Of a stretch of 59,787 nucleotides of DNA, positions 20,401 through 30,700 are shown in pieces. The notes under the pieces are model-generated. The model had not been told where the DNA came from and did no database searches. It saw only the letters and a program-made list of their open reading frames with translations. Every line of letters starts with the position of its first letter. Positions within the stretch are counted from its first letter, which is position 1. The DNA comes from Deltaproteobacteria bacterium YD0425bin51 (lineage in GTDB: Bacteria; Desulfobacterota; Desulfobacteria; Desulfobacterales; YD0425bin51), in the NCBI GenBank assembly GCA_002753225.1, contig PDZS01000027.1, positions 1 through 59,787 on the forward strand. The letters run 5' to 3'. The position numbers were made by a program, and so were the translations under genes.

Positions 20401-23400
20401 AAAGCCAGAATCACTTTAATTAAGCTTGAAATACCAGCCGCTCCTTCTAAATGTCCAATATTGGCTTTTACAGAGCCGATATACAGAGGGTTGTTTCTGT
20501 CACGATTAGGGCAATAAACAGAGGCTAATGCGTTAACTTCGATAGGGTCACCCAAAGCAGTTCCTGTTCCATGAGCTTCAATAAAATTTATTTGCTCAGG
20601 GTTTAAAGAAGCTTCATTTAAAGCTTTATAAATAACTTTTTGCTGAGCTGTCCCGTTTGGCGCTGTAAAACTGCTGCTTGCTCCATCATGATTGACTGCT
20701 GTTCCCCTTATAATTGCAAGGATTTTGTCTCTATCTTTTTTTGCATCTGACAGCCTTTTTAAGATTACAACTCCGCATCCTTCGCCTCTGCTATAGCCAT
20801 CTGCCATTGCATCAAAAGTTTTGCATTTTCCATCTGGAGATATCGCTCCAATCCTTGAAAAATAAACAAATAAATGCGGATTAAGTAAAAGATTTACTCC
20901 TCCTGCAACTGCAACATCTGATTTGTAATTTTTTAGCCCTTGACATGCGGCATCAAGAGCGACTAATGAAGAAGAACATGCCGTGTCTATTGGAAAATTT
21001 GGACCATTAAAATTAAAAACATAAGATAATCTTCCTGCAATACAACTAGATAAAGAGCCTGTTGCAGAATAAAGATTTATGTCTTTCAAATCACTTCTCC
21101 ATAAAGATGTTCCTGAATAATCATTAGAACAGATTCCGACATAAACCCCAACATTTTTTTCTTTGAGGCTTTGAATAGGAATTCCTGCATCATTAAACGC
21201 TTCCCAAGTTACTTCTAAAAGCAGTCTCTGTTGAGGGTCCAAATATTTTGCCTCATAATGAGGAATTTTGAAAAATGTGTCATCAAATTCATCAATGTTT
21301 ACGCCTGATAAAAAGCCGCCATATTTAGTAATTATCTTTCCATTAACATCTGGATTTGGGTCATAAAATTCTTCTATATCAAACCTGTCTTTAGGAATTT
21401 TACAAATTCCGTCTCTGCCGTTTATGAGTAAATCCCAAAATAATTCAGGATTATTTGACCAGCCGGGAAATCTGCAGCCCATTCCAACTACTGCTATACT
21501 ATCATCTATTTTTTTATCTGTTTTTTTGTGTTCAGATATTGTTATCTTTATATCTTCCGCTTTTTTATCATTATCTATCTTTGATAAAATGTGTTGAGCG
21601 AGCGCTTCCATATTTGGATAATCAAAAACTATTGTTGCAGAAAGAGGGATACATATCTCTAATTCTAAGGCATTTCTTAATTGAATAGCAGTAAGAGAGG
21701 TTATCCCCATATCAAAAAATCCCTGATGTGAATCTAACGGCAATATCTCTTGTTTTGAAATGTTTTTAATAGAGCGTTTAATAAAATCTATTAGCAGGCT
21801 TTTTTGAGCAGATGGAGAAATTTGCTTAAGTTCTTTTAAAAACGTTGTCTCATTTCTTGATGGAACTATATTATTTTTTTCCATATTCAAAGAAGTAAGG
21901 GCTTTATTGAGTTCTTCTTTTTCATTTTCATAACGCTTTAAAGTATTAATTACGATTCCATCTTTTATATCGTTTTTTTGAAGGCATTCCAGTATAGAAG
22001 CTGATAAAGCAGGATGCGGACTTATTTCAACAAATCTTTTGAATCCGTCCTTTATCATGGCATCTATTCCTGATTCAAAATTGACGGGTTTTTTAATATG
22101 GTCTTTCCAATATTGTTTCCCAAAATCGCTGGTTTTACTTAATGTTCCAGTAACAGAAGAATATAGTAAAACAGCAGGTTCGGACTTAGATATCTCATTT
22201 ATTTCCATATTATCTGAATGGACGACTGCGCTGTGAAAAGGAATATCTACTTTAAGAATTTTGCAAAAAATTTCTTTTTTTGTGAGATTTTCAACGATGT
22301 TTTGAACTGCTTGAGCTTCTCCTGATATGACTGTCGCTTTAGGGCTGTTGACAGCGGCAATAAGTACCAGACCATTATAAGAAGATATTATTTCTTCAGC
22401 CTGAGTTTTGGAAATGCTCAGGTGAGCCATAAGTCCGCCGCGTGGAATATGCTCCATAAATCTGCAATGACAATAAAGAGCTTTCAATGCATTTTCAAGG
22501 CTTAAGACCTTAGCAGTAAAAGCAGCGGCAAATTCACCTGTGCTATGCCCAATAATAGCATCAGGTTCAACACCCCATTTTTTTAATAATTCAGAAATAC
22601 CAATTTGAACTGCAAAAAGACATGGGTTTACTATATCTGATTTATGGAGATTTGAAGGCTCTTTGAATAATTCTTTGATGATAGACCATGAAGCAATTTT
22701 ATAAAATTCGCGGTCACAATCTTTAATAACATTACGAAATATTTGCTCTTTTTCAAACAGTTCTTTGCCCATTTTGGACCATTGAGTTCCAATTCCAGAA
22801 AATACGAAAGCAAGCTTTTTTTTGTGGGGTTTAATTGCTCTAATAATCGAATAGTAGCTAAAAGTTCGAATTACAGAGGCTTCTTTAAATCCTGCTTCTT
22901 TTAAAATATCAATCAATTCATCTTGAGTGAACTGCTGAGCTGTAAAATCCATAAACATATACAAATCATAAAAAGATACAGTAAGCGGGCTTGATTTATC
23001 TGGATTTAACAAACATTCATGAATGAAAATATGTCCTCCTGGTTCCAATGCGTCATAAGCATATTTAGCAAGTTTTTTACATTTTTCAGGTGACCAGTCA
23101 TGAAAGATATTGCTAAAAGATAATCCGTCATATCCTTTTGGAAAAGCGTCTTTGAAAAAATTACCCGAATGCAATGTTATCTGTTTCTCTGCATCAAATT
23201 TTTTAATATAATCTTTTGTAATCTCTGAAACTAAAGGTAAATCAAAAATGCCAGCCTTTCTATCTGGATAACTTTTTGCAAATGCTATAGCAAAAGATCC
23301 TGAACCGCCTCCAACATCCAATAATTTAGAAACAGATTCGAATATTCCAATTTTTACTGAAGAAACTATTGGAGCAAATGTCATACTGTGCATAAGTTCT

Positions 23401-23849
23401 GTAAACTTTTTGGCAGTTTCTATATTTATGGAACTGTTTTCCCATTCGCTGCTTATTTTTCCATAGATAGAAAACGGATTGCGATTTTCTCTGACAGCAA
23501 TCAAAAGCGCCTTATGTTCCGATCTATCTCTTACATGATGTAACAATGGTCCCCAATAGTAAGGACTTTCAGGAATTAAATACATTTCAGACTCAGGAGT
23601 AAGATAAAGCTTTTCGTCATATTTTTTTAGTAATTTTAACCCTGCCAATACTTGTGATAATATTTCAGAAGCTCTATTGCTTATGCCTAATTTCAATGAT
23701 AAGTCATAAACAGAAAGGGGTGTATTCTTCAAATTTTGAAAGAGCTGTATCTCATCAGCCACACTCACAGAAGCTATATGAAACATTGAAAGCCACAAAT
23801 CTAAAAAAATCTTATCATCTGCTATAATTGGTTTAAAAATATACTTCAT
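17493..23849 (-). CDS. Type I PKS: O-MT-AT-ACP-KS-DH-KR-ACP
   Basis: 2118 residues. Domains in order: a caffeate-type O-methyltransferase (dimerization helices about 15-100; SAM loop LDVGGGSG near 177; catalytic His250 in FHDWS); AT (about 345-650, Ser436 in GHSTGEF, specificity region IPFHS near 537, substrate unclear); ACP1 (Ser718); KS (about 783-1210, Cys958 in DTACSSS, His1093, His1133); DH (His1282 and Asp1450, with HxxxD instead of HxxxG); KR (TGGLGSIG near 1760, Ser1891, Tyr1904, Asn1908, LDD motif of B-type ketoreductases near 1848); ACP2 (Ser2065). There is no ER, and no AT between KS and DH. The first half looks like a loading module and the second half extends once. The C-terminal tail ETILISGEI may be the partner of the TubC_N docking domain that begins the next gene. 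RBS AAGGAG precedes the start. Confidence 0.93.
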   Translation of the reverse strand: MKYIFKPIIADDKIFLDLWLSMFHIASVSVADEIQLFQNLKNTPLSVYDLSLKLGISNRASEILSQVLAGLKLLKKYDEKLYLTPESEMYLIPESPYYWGPLLHHVRDRSEHKALLIAVRENRNPFSIYGKISSEWENSSINIETAKKFTELMHSMTFAPIVSSVKIGIFESVSKLLDVGGGSGSFAIAFAKSYPDRKAGIFDLPLVSEITKDYIKKFDAEKQITLHSGNFFKDAFPKGYDGLSFSNIFHDWSPEKCKKLAKYAYDALEPGGHIFIHECLLNPDKSSPLTVSFYDLYMFMDFTAQQFTQDELIDILKEAGFKEASVIRTFSYYSIIRAIKPHKKKLAFVFSGIGTQWSKMGKELFEKEQIFRNVIKDCDREFYKIASWSIIKELFKEPSNLHKSDIVNPCLFAVQIGISELLKKWGVEPDAIIGHSTGEFAAAFTAKVLSLENALKALYCHCRFMEHIPRGGLMAHLSISKTQAEEIISSYNGLVLIAAVNSPKATVISGEAQAVQNIVENLTKKEIFCKILKVDIPFHSAVVHSDNMEINEISKSEPAVLLYSSVTGTLSKTSDFGKQYWKDHIKKPVNFESGIDAMIKDGFKRFVEISPHPALSASILECLQKNDIKDGIVINTLKRYENEKEELNKALTSLNMEKNNIVPSRNETTFLKELKQISPSAQKSLLIDFIKRSIKNISKQEILPLDSHQGFFDMGITSLTAIQLRNALELEICIPLSATIVFDYPNMEALAQHILSKIDNDKKAEDIKITISEHKKTDKKIDDSIAVVGMGCRFPGWSNNPELFWDLLINGRDGICKIPKDRFDIEEFYDPNPDVNGKIITKYGGFLSGVNIDEFDDTFFKIPHYEAKYLDPQQRLLLEVTWEAFNDAGIPIQSLKEKNVGVYVGICSNDYSGTSLWRSDLKDINLYSATGSLSSCIAGRLSYVFNFNGPNFPIDTACSSSLVALDAACQGLKNYKSDVAVAGGVNLLLNPHLFVYFSRIGAISPDGKCKTFDAMADGYSRGEGCGVVILKRLSDAKKDRDKILAIIRGTAVNHDGASSSFTAPNGTAQQKVIYKALNEASLNPEQINFIEAHGTGTALGDPIEVNALASVYCPNRDRNNPLYIGSVKANIGHLEGAAGISSLIKVILALNNEFIPPQINFNTPNPLINWNDIPVVVPREALAWKRSEKTRIAGINSFGFSGTNVHVLVEEPPKIQNLRNFAKSIIPFQKKKIEVQKFEANKKIASAAFPYHPFIGQKIKCKDTIMFQSVFNKEHPDFLKEHIIYDQVISPAAAHISMLLSSAKSIFGTCRCIISDVTFTNFLAIEENKERIVQVILEDTKKQNSFFQIMSMEKGNEDVTEHCRGKIIIGNIEKLKDDKLNIENIKQKCANNISGKVFYDKFTKAGYNLGSNFQCIKESWIGNREVLILLKNNNRSKYSPIYDIHPGLMDSILQTGLFAAIEKLDKMIDYDNIYIPYHLTELKLYSDKFTEMLWAHSTAKTGDNFIESDTAIWNESEELLFEIKSFVTKEIDKAILIKEKHSLKNLFYSVHWEKSELLEQGSLKPDSYIIIPDKKGFGDKLISQLAKNNEKCISVLNGEAFTQLFSGINFNDEYIPVLFLLGLDASCTNETSKAELENLLEYICQSLLNLVKGIINTLKSERFKIWIITNQAHQKKPVQACLWGLGRTIASEHPEIWGGVIDIEDYKSHSSVEAILKEIKNIYKEDEISFTKNGERYCPSLYPEIVSQNKVKIKEDVTYLITGGLGSIGLLIAGWLVEKGACHIVLIGRSEPKSHAKTEIQKFRDKGALIYLETADVSDENMMLKVFSRISNELPKLKGIIHAAGVLDDGAIVHQNWDRFKKVLNPKAVGAWNLHRLTLNMELDFFVMLSSVSSIIGSLGQSNYASANIFLDGLSHYRRNQGLPATSINWGLWAQTAMAIPATNDLVSKGIKAIKQEEGMLALESILSDSFTQIGVMRCDWNQIAKKRSNRKRKFFINVVDKEKEIQQEKNSEAGLFEKAKNANPDERKNIILQFLLQTIQDLIGISDLSDFNMEESLTQMGVDSLIAIELRRRIKDSLYVEIPVVTIMEGITIKRLIEMVSESFLSENETILISGEI

Positions 23850-23875
23850 AATTTACTCCTTTCATATTATTCTAA
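23847..23875 (-). repeat. 29-bp stop/RBS/start junction, copy 2
   Basis: On the minus strand it joins the last Leu and Glu codons and TAA of the giant NRPS to the ATG of the PKS through a 17-nt spacer with AAAGGAG. It matches 11678-11706 at 28 of 29 positions, although the flanking genes are unrelated. Confidence 0.85.
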
Positions 23876-26800
23876 AAGCAAACTATATTGGCTGATATAT
23901 TTTGCTAAAACGGAAACATTCGGTTCATTCATCATAGTATTGTGATCCCCAGGAATAATATGAGTATTAACCTTTCCTTTTGAATAAATTTGCCATCCTA
24001 AAGTTTCATCATCTGAATTTAATTTGGCGGCTATGCTCTCTTTGGCTTTAAAAAGAGCAATTTGAACAGGATAAACATCTTTTGGTTTTTGATAATTATT
24101 TAAAGCTATAGCGTTTGCTTTATATACTTCTAAAAGTCCTCTAACCTGTTTGGGATTAGAATATGGAAAAGATATACCTGATTCAATAAGTCTTTTATTG
24201 AAATAATCAAGCTGCTCTTCAGGAGAAAGTGACAAAAGATCATTATATGATATATTCAGTTTTTTATTTTCTGATATGCTGATCATATCTGCTATCTCAA
24301 TCAGCCATGCAGAATCATCTTTTTCCTCTTTTTTGGGATTTATATCTGAACTGGGGGCTATTGCGTCTATAATCATTAACAAAGCTGTTTCTTCTCCATT
24401 TTTTTGCAGTTGCTGGCTCATTTCAAATGCAACCAAACCTCCAAACGAGTGACCTCCAAGCCAATATGGACCCTTGGGAGATACAGTTTTAATAACTTCA
24501 ATATAATCTTTTGCAATATCTTCTATACTATAAAGAGGCTTTGTTTTTCCATCTAATCCTTTTGATTGAAGCCCATAAAATGGTCTGTTGGTGTTTAGAT
24601 TGCGCAATAAGCTATAGAAATAAAGGACATTACCTCCAATTCCTCCAATCCAGAATACTGGCCGACCTGATCCGCTTGCTCTCATTTTAACTAAAGAAGA
24701 CCATTCTTTTGATTCTTTATATCCTGATTTTAGTAATAATTCTGATAATTGTGCTATTGTTGGGTTTAAAAATAATTCAGCTATAGGAATATTACTGTTA
24801 AACTCCTTATAAATATTTGCCATTAAACGAACAGCCAGAAGAGAATGTCCTCCTAAATCAAAGAAATTATCAAAAATACCTATAGTTTTTGAAGCTAATA
24901 CAGACTCCCAAATATGTAGCATTTTCATTTCTATTTCATTACGGGGTGGAATTTTATTATCCACTTTAATATTGTCATAAATTGACAATTTTTTGCGATC
25001 TATTTTCCCATTTGGCGTTAATGGCATTTCATTTATAACAACAATTGATGACGGAACCATATAATCTGGAAGATATTTTTTTAAGTATGTCTTTAAATCA
25101 TTTGGATGCTCTGATCTGGTAGTGATATAAGCAATTAATTTTTTGTTCTCATTATCATTAGATAAAATCACAACTGATTCTCTTACATAAGGATGCCTGC
25201 AAAGTACAGATTCAATTTCCCCTAATTCAATCCTGAATCCTCTCAGTTTTACCTGATTGTCTATTCTTCCAATGTATTCAATATTGCCGTCTGACAAAAA
25301 TTTTGCCAAATCTCCTGTTTTATATAATCTGCCAAAAGATGTTTCTATAAATCTTTCTTTTGTTAAATCAGGACGATTTAAATATCCTTTTGCAAGACCT
25401 GCCCCACCTACATAAATTTCTCCTGGTATCCCTATAGGAACTTGATTCAGGTGATTGTCTAATATATAGACAATCGTTCCATTTATTGGTTTACCAATAG
25501 GAATAGAACGTTCATATATAGTCCTTTCAATCGGATAACAGCATGTAAAAGTCGTATTTTCTGTAGGTCCATAACCGTTTATTATGCGGCACTCTGGAAG
25601 ATATTTTAATGCTCTTTGTATGTGACTTACTGATAATTCTTCTCCCCCTGCTAAAAGCTGTTTGATGGGCAAAATAATTTCTATTGATTCATCTACGATT
25701 AAATTGAATAAAGAACTAGTAAGCCAAAGTATGCTTACTTTATGTCTATTAATTACGTTTCCAAGTTCCAGGAGAGAGTCTTTATTTGAAGTCATGACAA
25801 TCAAGCGCGCTCCGTTTAAAAGGCTTCCCCAAATTTCAAATGTAGATGCATCAAATGCAATCGGCGCAAATTGTATGAATGTATCCTCTGAAGTTATACT
25901 CACATAATTTGGCTCAATAACAAGACGGACAATTCCTGAGTGAGGAATAGATACTCCTTTTGGTTTACCTGTTGAACCAGAAGTGTACATTACATATGCT
26001 AAATTATCCGTAGAGATTTTTATTTTGGGATTTTCAAGTGAATAATTATCCGATAATATTTCTTTTATTTTATCTTGAGTTAAAACAATAGATGTATTTG
26101 AATCATGTATCATAAAACTGATTCGTTCTTCAGGGTAACCAAGATCAATAGGAACATAAGCTCCTCCTGCTTTTAATATTCCCAAGAGTCCAATAATCAT
26201 TTCCAAAGAACGATTAACAGATATGCCGACTAACATATCAGGTTTTACTCCAAGATTAATTAAATAATAAGCAAGTTGATTAGCTTTTTCATTTAATTCT
26301 TTGTATGTCAGCTTATCTTCTTCATAAACCACTGCTAAAGCATCAGGCTTTTTATCTGCTTGTTCTTCAAATAGATCAACAATAGTTTTATCTTTTGGAT
26401 AATCTGCATAAGTGATAAATTGACTCAGCTCTTTATCTGTTAACATTTGTAATGTTCCAATTGGCTTACTGCTATAACTTATAACCTGATTAAGTAATAC
26501 TTTAAAATGTGAAGACATTCTTTCAATTGTAGAAATATCAAATAAATCAGCATTATATTCAAACACTCCTTTTAAGCCTTCATCTGTTTCTTCCAAGTTT
26601 AAAGTCAAATCAAATTTTGATATTGGATAGCTCTCTTCTAAAAGGCTTATCGAAACATTGGATAAAATTAATTCTTCTATCGGCGCATTCTGAAGGGCAA
26701 ACATTACCTGAAATAGAGGACTGTAGCTTAAACTCCTCTTTACATTTAAATGTTCAACTATATGCTCAAATGGAATATCCTGATTGCTGTAAGCATCTAA

Positions 26801-27750
26801 GCATGTTGTTTTAACATCTTTTAATAAATCAACAAAACTTCTGTTCCCATCAATATTGTTTCTTAAAACCAGAGTATTTACGAAAAATCCTATTAAATCT
26901 TCGAGCTGCTTATTTCCTCTATTTGCAATTGGAGTTCCTATTAAAATATCTTCCTGAGAGCTGTATTTATACATAAGAACATTAAATACTGCTAAAAGGG
27001 TCATAAATAAAGTAACACTATTTTCCTGACTAAATTTGTTAAGGTTATTAGTCAATTCTTTGGAAATATCTAAAGATATCTGATTGCCACGATATGTAAA
27101 AATTGCAGGACGAATATGATCATATGGAAGAAGTAAAATATCAGGCGCATTACTTAACTTTTCTTTCCAATAATCTAACTGGGTATTTAATATATCTGAA
27201 GTGAGCCATTTATTCTGCCAATCGGCATAATCCTGATACTGTATTGTAATATTAGGGAGCAAGATCTCTTTATGGTTAATCAAGCTTTCATAAATTTGTG
27301 AAAACTCTTTGATAATAATTCCAATAGACCATCCATCTGAGATTATGTGATGCATATTAAATAATACAACATGTTCATTTGATGACACCCTTATCAAAGC
27401 AACTTTCATAAGAGGACCTTTTGATAAGTCAAAAGGTTCATTTGCATGAGAATATGCAAGCTTTTTTATGTCACTGGTTTCAATAAATTGAACTGGATTA
27501 TAATCAGGAAGAAGTTTGACATAAGGGCTGCCGTCTTCTTCAGTAAAATACATCCTAAGGCTGTCATGCCGTGAAACTAATAAATTGAATGTTTTATTAA
27601 ATGCTTCTATATCTAAATTACCAGTGATTCTAAGAGCAGATGGAATATTATATGCCGAATCTGCCCCTTCTAATTTATTTAAGAACCATAACCTCTGCTG
27701 TGCATATGACAGAGGGAGTTTTCCTGATTTATTTATCGATGTAATCTGCG
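23867..27750 (-). other. Giant NRPS module 10: C-A-PCP-TE, Val
   Basis: L-donor type C (HHIISDGWS). The A pocket is DAFWLGGTFK (Val). The PCP (LGGHSLLAVRL) differs from other modules and resembles that of the small NRPS, as does the thioesterase that follows (nucleophile in GHSFGG near 24448). TE would hydrolyse or cyclize the finished chain. Boundaries are approximate. Confidence 0.87.
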
Positions 27751-30700
27751 GAAGTATAATTGGCTTTTTAGTATTGTCAATTTGGATGGCTAAATCTTTT
27801 AATATAGGATATTCAAATATAGATTTTAAAGATATATCAACTTTAAAATCTCCCTTAATTCTTGACAGAAGCTGAGTTGCAAGCAAAGAATGTCCGCCTG
27901 ATTCAAAGAAATGATCATCTATGCTTACGCTCTCTTTTTTCAATAATCTTTTCCATATATTTGCCAAAAGTTCTTCTGTTTGAGTTTTTGGCAGTATCTG
28001 TGATTTTGATAATAGATATTCTTCAGGTTTAGGCAAGGCTTTTCTGTCTATTTTTCCATTTGGAGTATGGGGCATTTTATCTATTACAATGATTGATGAA
28101 GGAATCATATAATCAGGCAGATAAAGCTTTAGATGCTCTTTTAAGTCTATATTGTTATTATCAGAAGACGCATAAGCAATCAATCTGTTATCATAAAATA
28201 TAACAACTGCTTCTTTGACTTCTTCGTGCCTTGATATAACAGATTCAATTTCCCCTAATTCAATTCTAAATCCCCTAAGCTTTATCTGATTGTCAATCCT
28301 TCCAATATATTCGATATTGCCATCTGGTAAAAATCTTCCTAAATCTCCAGTTTTGTATAATCTTCCAAATGCTGTTTCTAGAAATCGTTCTTTTGTCAAA
28401 TCAGGCTGATTAAAATATCCTTTTGCAAGACCTGCCCCTCCAGTGTAAATTTCTCCGGGTATCCCTATTGGAACTTGATTTAGATGATTGTCTAATATAT
28501 AGACAATTGTTCCATTTATTGGTTTGCCAATGGGAATTGAACGTTCATATTCTATCCTTTCGATAGGATAGCAGCATGTAAAAGTCGTGTTTTCTGTAGG
28601 TCCATAACCATTTATTATGTGGCATTCTGGAAGATATTTTAATGCTTTTTGTATGTGGCTTACTGATAATTCTTCTCCTCCTGCTAAAAGCTGTTTGACA
28701 GGATTAAGAATATCTATTGATTCATCTACGATTAAATTGAATAAAGAACTAGTAAGCCAAAGTATGCTTACTTTATGCTTATTAATTACGTTTCCAAGCT
28801 CAAGCAGAGAGTCTTTATCTGAAGTCATGATAATCAAGCGCGCTCCATTTAAAAGGCTTCCCCAGATCTCAAATGTAGATGCATCAAATGCAATCGGCGC
28901 AAACTGGATAAATGTATCTTCTGAAGATATATTCACATAACTTGGCTTTATAACGAGTCTAACAACACCAGCATGAGGAATTGATACTCCTTTTGGTTCA
29001 CCTGTTGAACCAGAAGTGTACATTACATACGCTAAATTGTTTAGAGAAATTTTTATTTTAGGATTTCCAAAGGAGTAATTATCTAATAATATCTCTTCTA
29101 TTTTTTCTTGAGTTAAAATAATATCTGTCTTTGAATTATTTAGCATAAAATCAATTCGTTCTTTAGGATAAGCAGAGTCAATAGGGAGATAAGCTCCTCC
29201 TGACTTTAATATTCCCAAAAGTCCAATAATCATCTCCAAAGAACGATTAACAGATATGCCGATTAATGTATTTGGTTTTACTCCAAAATCGATCAGATAA
29301 TGAGCAACTTGATTAGCTCTTTCGTTCAATTCTTTGTATGTCAGCTTATTTTCTTCATAAACTACTGCTATGGCATCAGGCGTTTTATCTGTTTGCTCTT
29401 CAAATAAATCAACAATAGTTTTATCTTGCAGATAATGTGTATTGGTATTATTCCAATCTAAAAATAGGCTTATTTCTTTATCTGTTAAAATCTGCAATTT
29501 AGATATAGATTGTTTTTCATTATTGATAATATTATTAAGTAATGTTTTAAAATGTAAAGACATTCGTTCAATTGTAGATTTGTCAAACAAATCTACATTG
29601 TACTCAAAAACTCCATTTAAGCCCTCATCTGTTTCTTCCAGACTCAAAGTCAAATCAAATTTTGATATTGTATAGCTCTGTTCTATAAGGGTTATGGAAA
29701 TATCTGATAATGTAAAATTTTCTACTGGTGTATTTTGCAGGGCAAACATTACCTGAAATAAAGGACTGTAGCTTAAACTTCTTTTTACGTTCAAATGCTC
29801 AACTATTTGCTCAAATGGAATATCCTGATGGCTGTATGCATCTAAGCAAGTCTTTCTTACATCTTTTAATAAATCAATAAAACTTATACTACCATCAACA
29901 TGATTCCTTAAAACCAGAGTATTTACAAAAAATCCTATTAAATCTTCGATCTGTTTATTTGCTCTATTTGCAATCGGACTTCCAATTAAAATATCTTCCT
30001 GAGCGCTGTATTTATACAACAGAACATTAAATGCTGATAAAAGGGTCATAAATAAAGTAACACCATTTGCCTGACTAAATTTTTTAAGACTATCAGTCAA
30101 TTCTTTAGAAATATCTATTGGTACATGATTACCCCGATATGTTAAAACTGCAGGACGAATGTGATCATAAGGGAGCATTAAAAGATCAGGTGCATTGCTT
30201 AATTTTTCTTTCCAATAAGCTAACTGGGAATTTAATATATCTCCAGTCAGCCATCTGTTTTGCCAGTCAGCATAATCCTGATACTGAATTGTATTATCAG
30301 GGAGTAAAAGCTCTTTATTGTTAATTAGGCTGTCATAAATCTGCGAAAGCTCTTTTATAATAATCCCTATGGACCATCCGTCAGATATTATATGGTGCAT
30401 ATTAAATAATAATATATGCTCATCTGAAGATATTTTAATCAATGTAACTTTTAATAGCGGACCTTTTTCTAAATCAAACGGCTCATTTGCATGAGAAAAA
30501 ATAAGCTTATCAAGCTCATCTGTATGCTCCAAATAGTGGAGTTTTACAGAAGAAGTAAGAGATACATAAGGAATGCCGTCTTCAGTTAAAAAACGCATTT
30601 TGAAAGAGTCATGCCTTGAAATAAGATGCCGCAGTGCTCCATTAAACGCTTCCAAATCTAACATCCCTTTTAATTTTAAGCTTGCCGGCATATTATAAGT

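Noticed and set aside
13450..23850. MbtH-like protein, PPTase or free-standing AT in the cluster
   Set aside because: All sequence is accounted for by the large genes; none of these helpers lies in the window.
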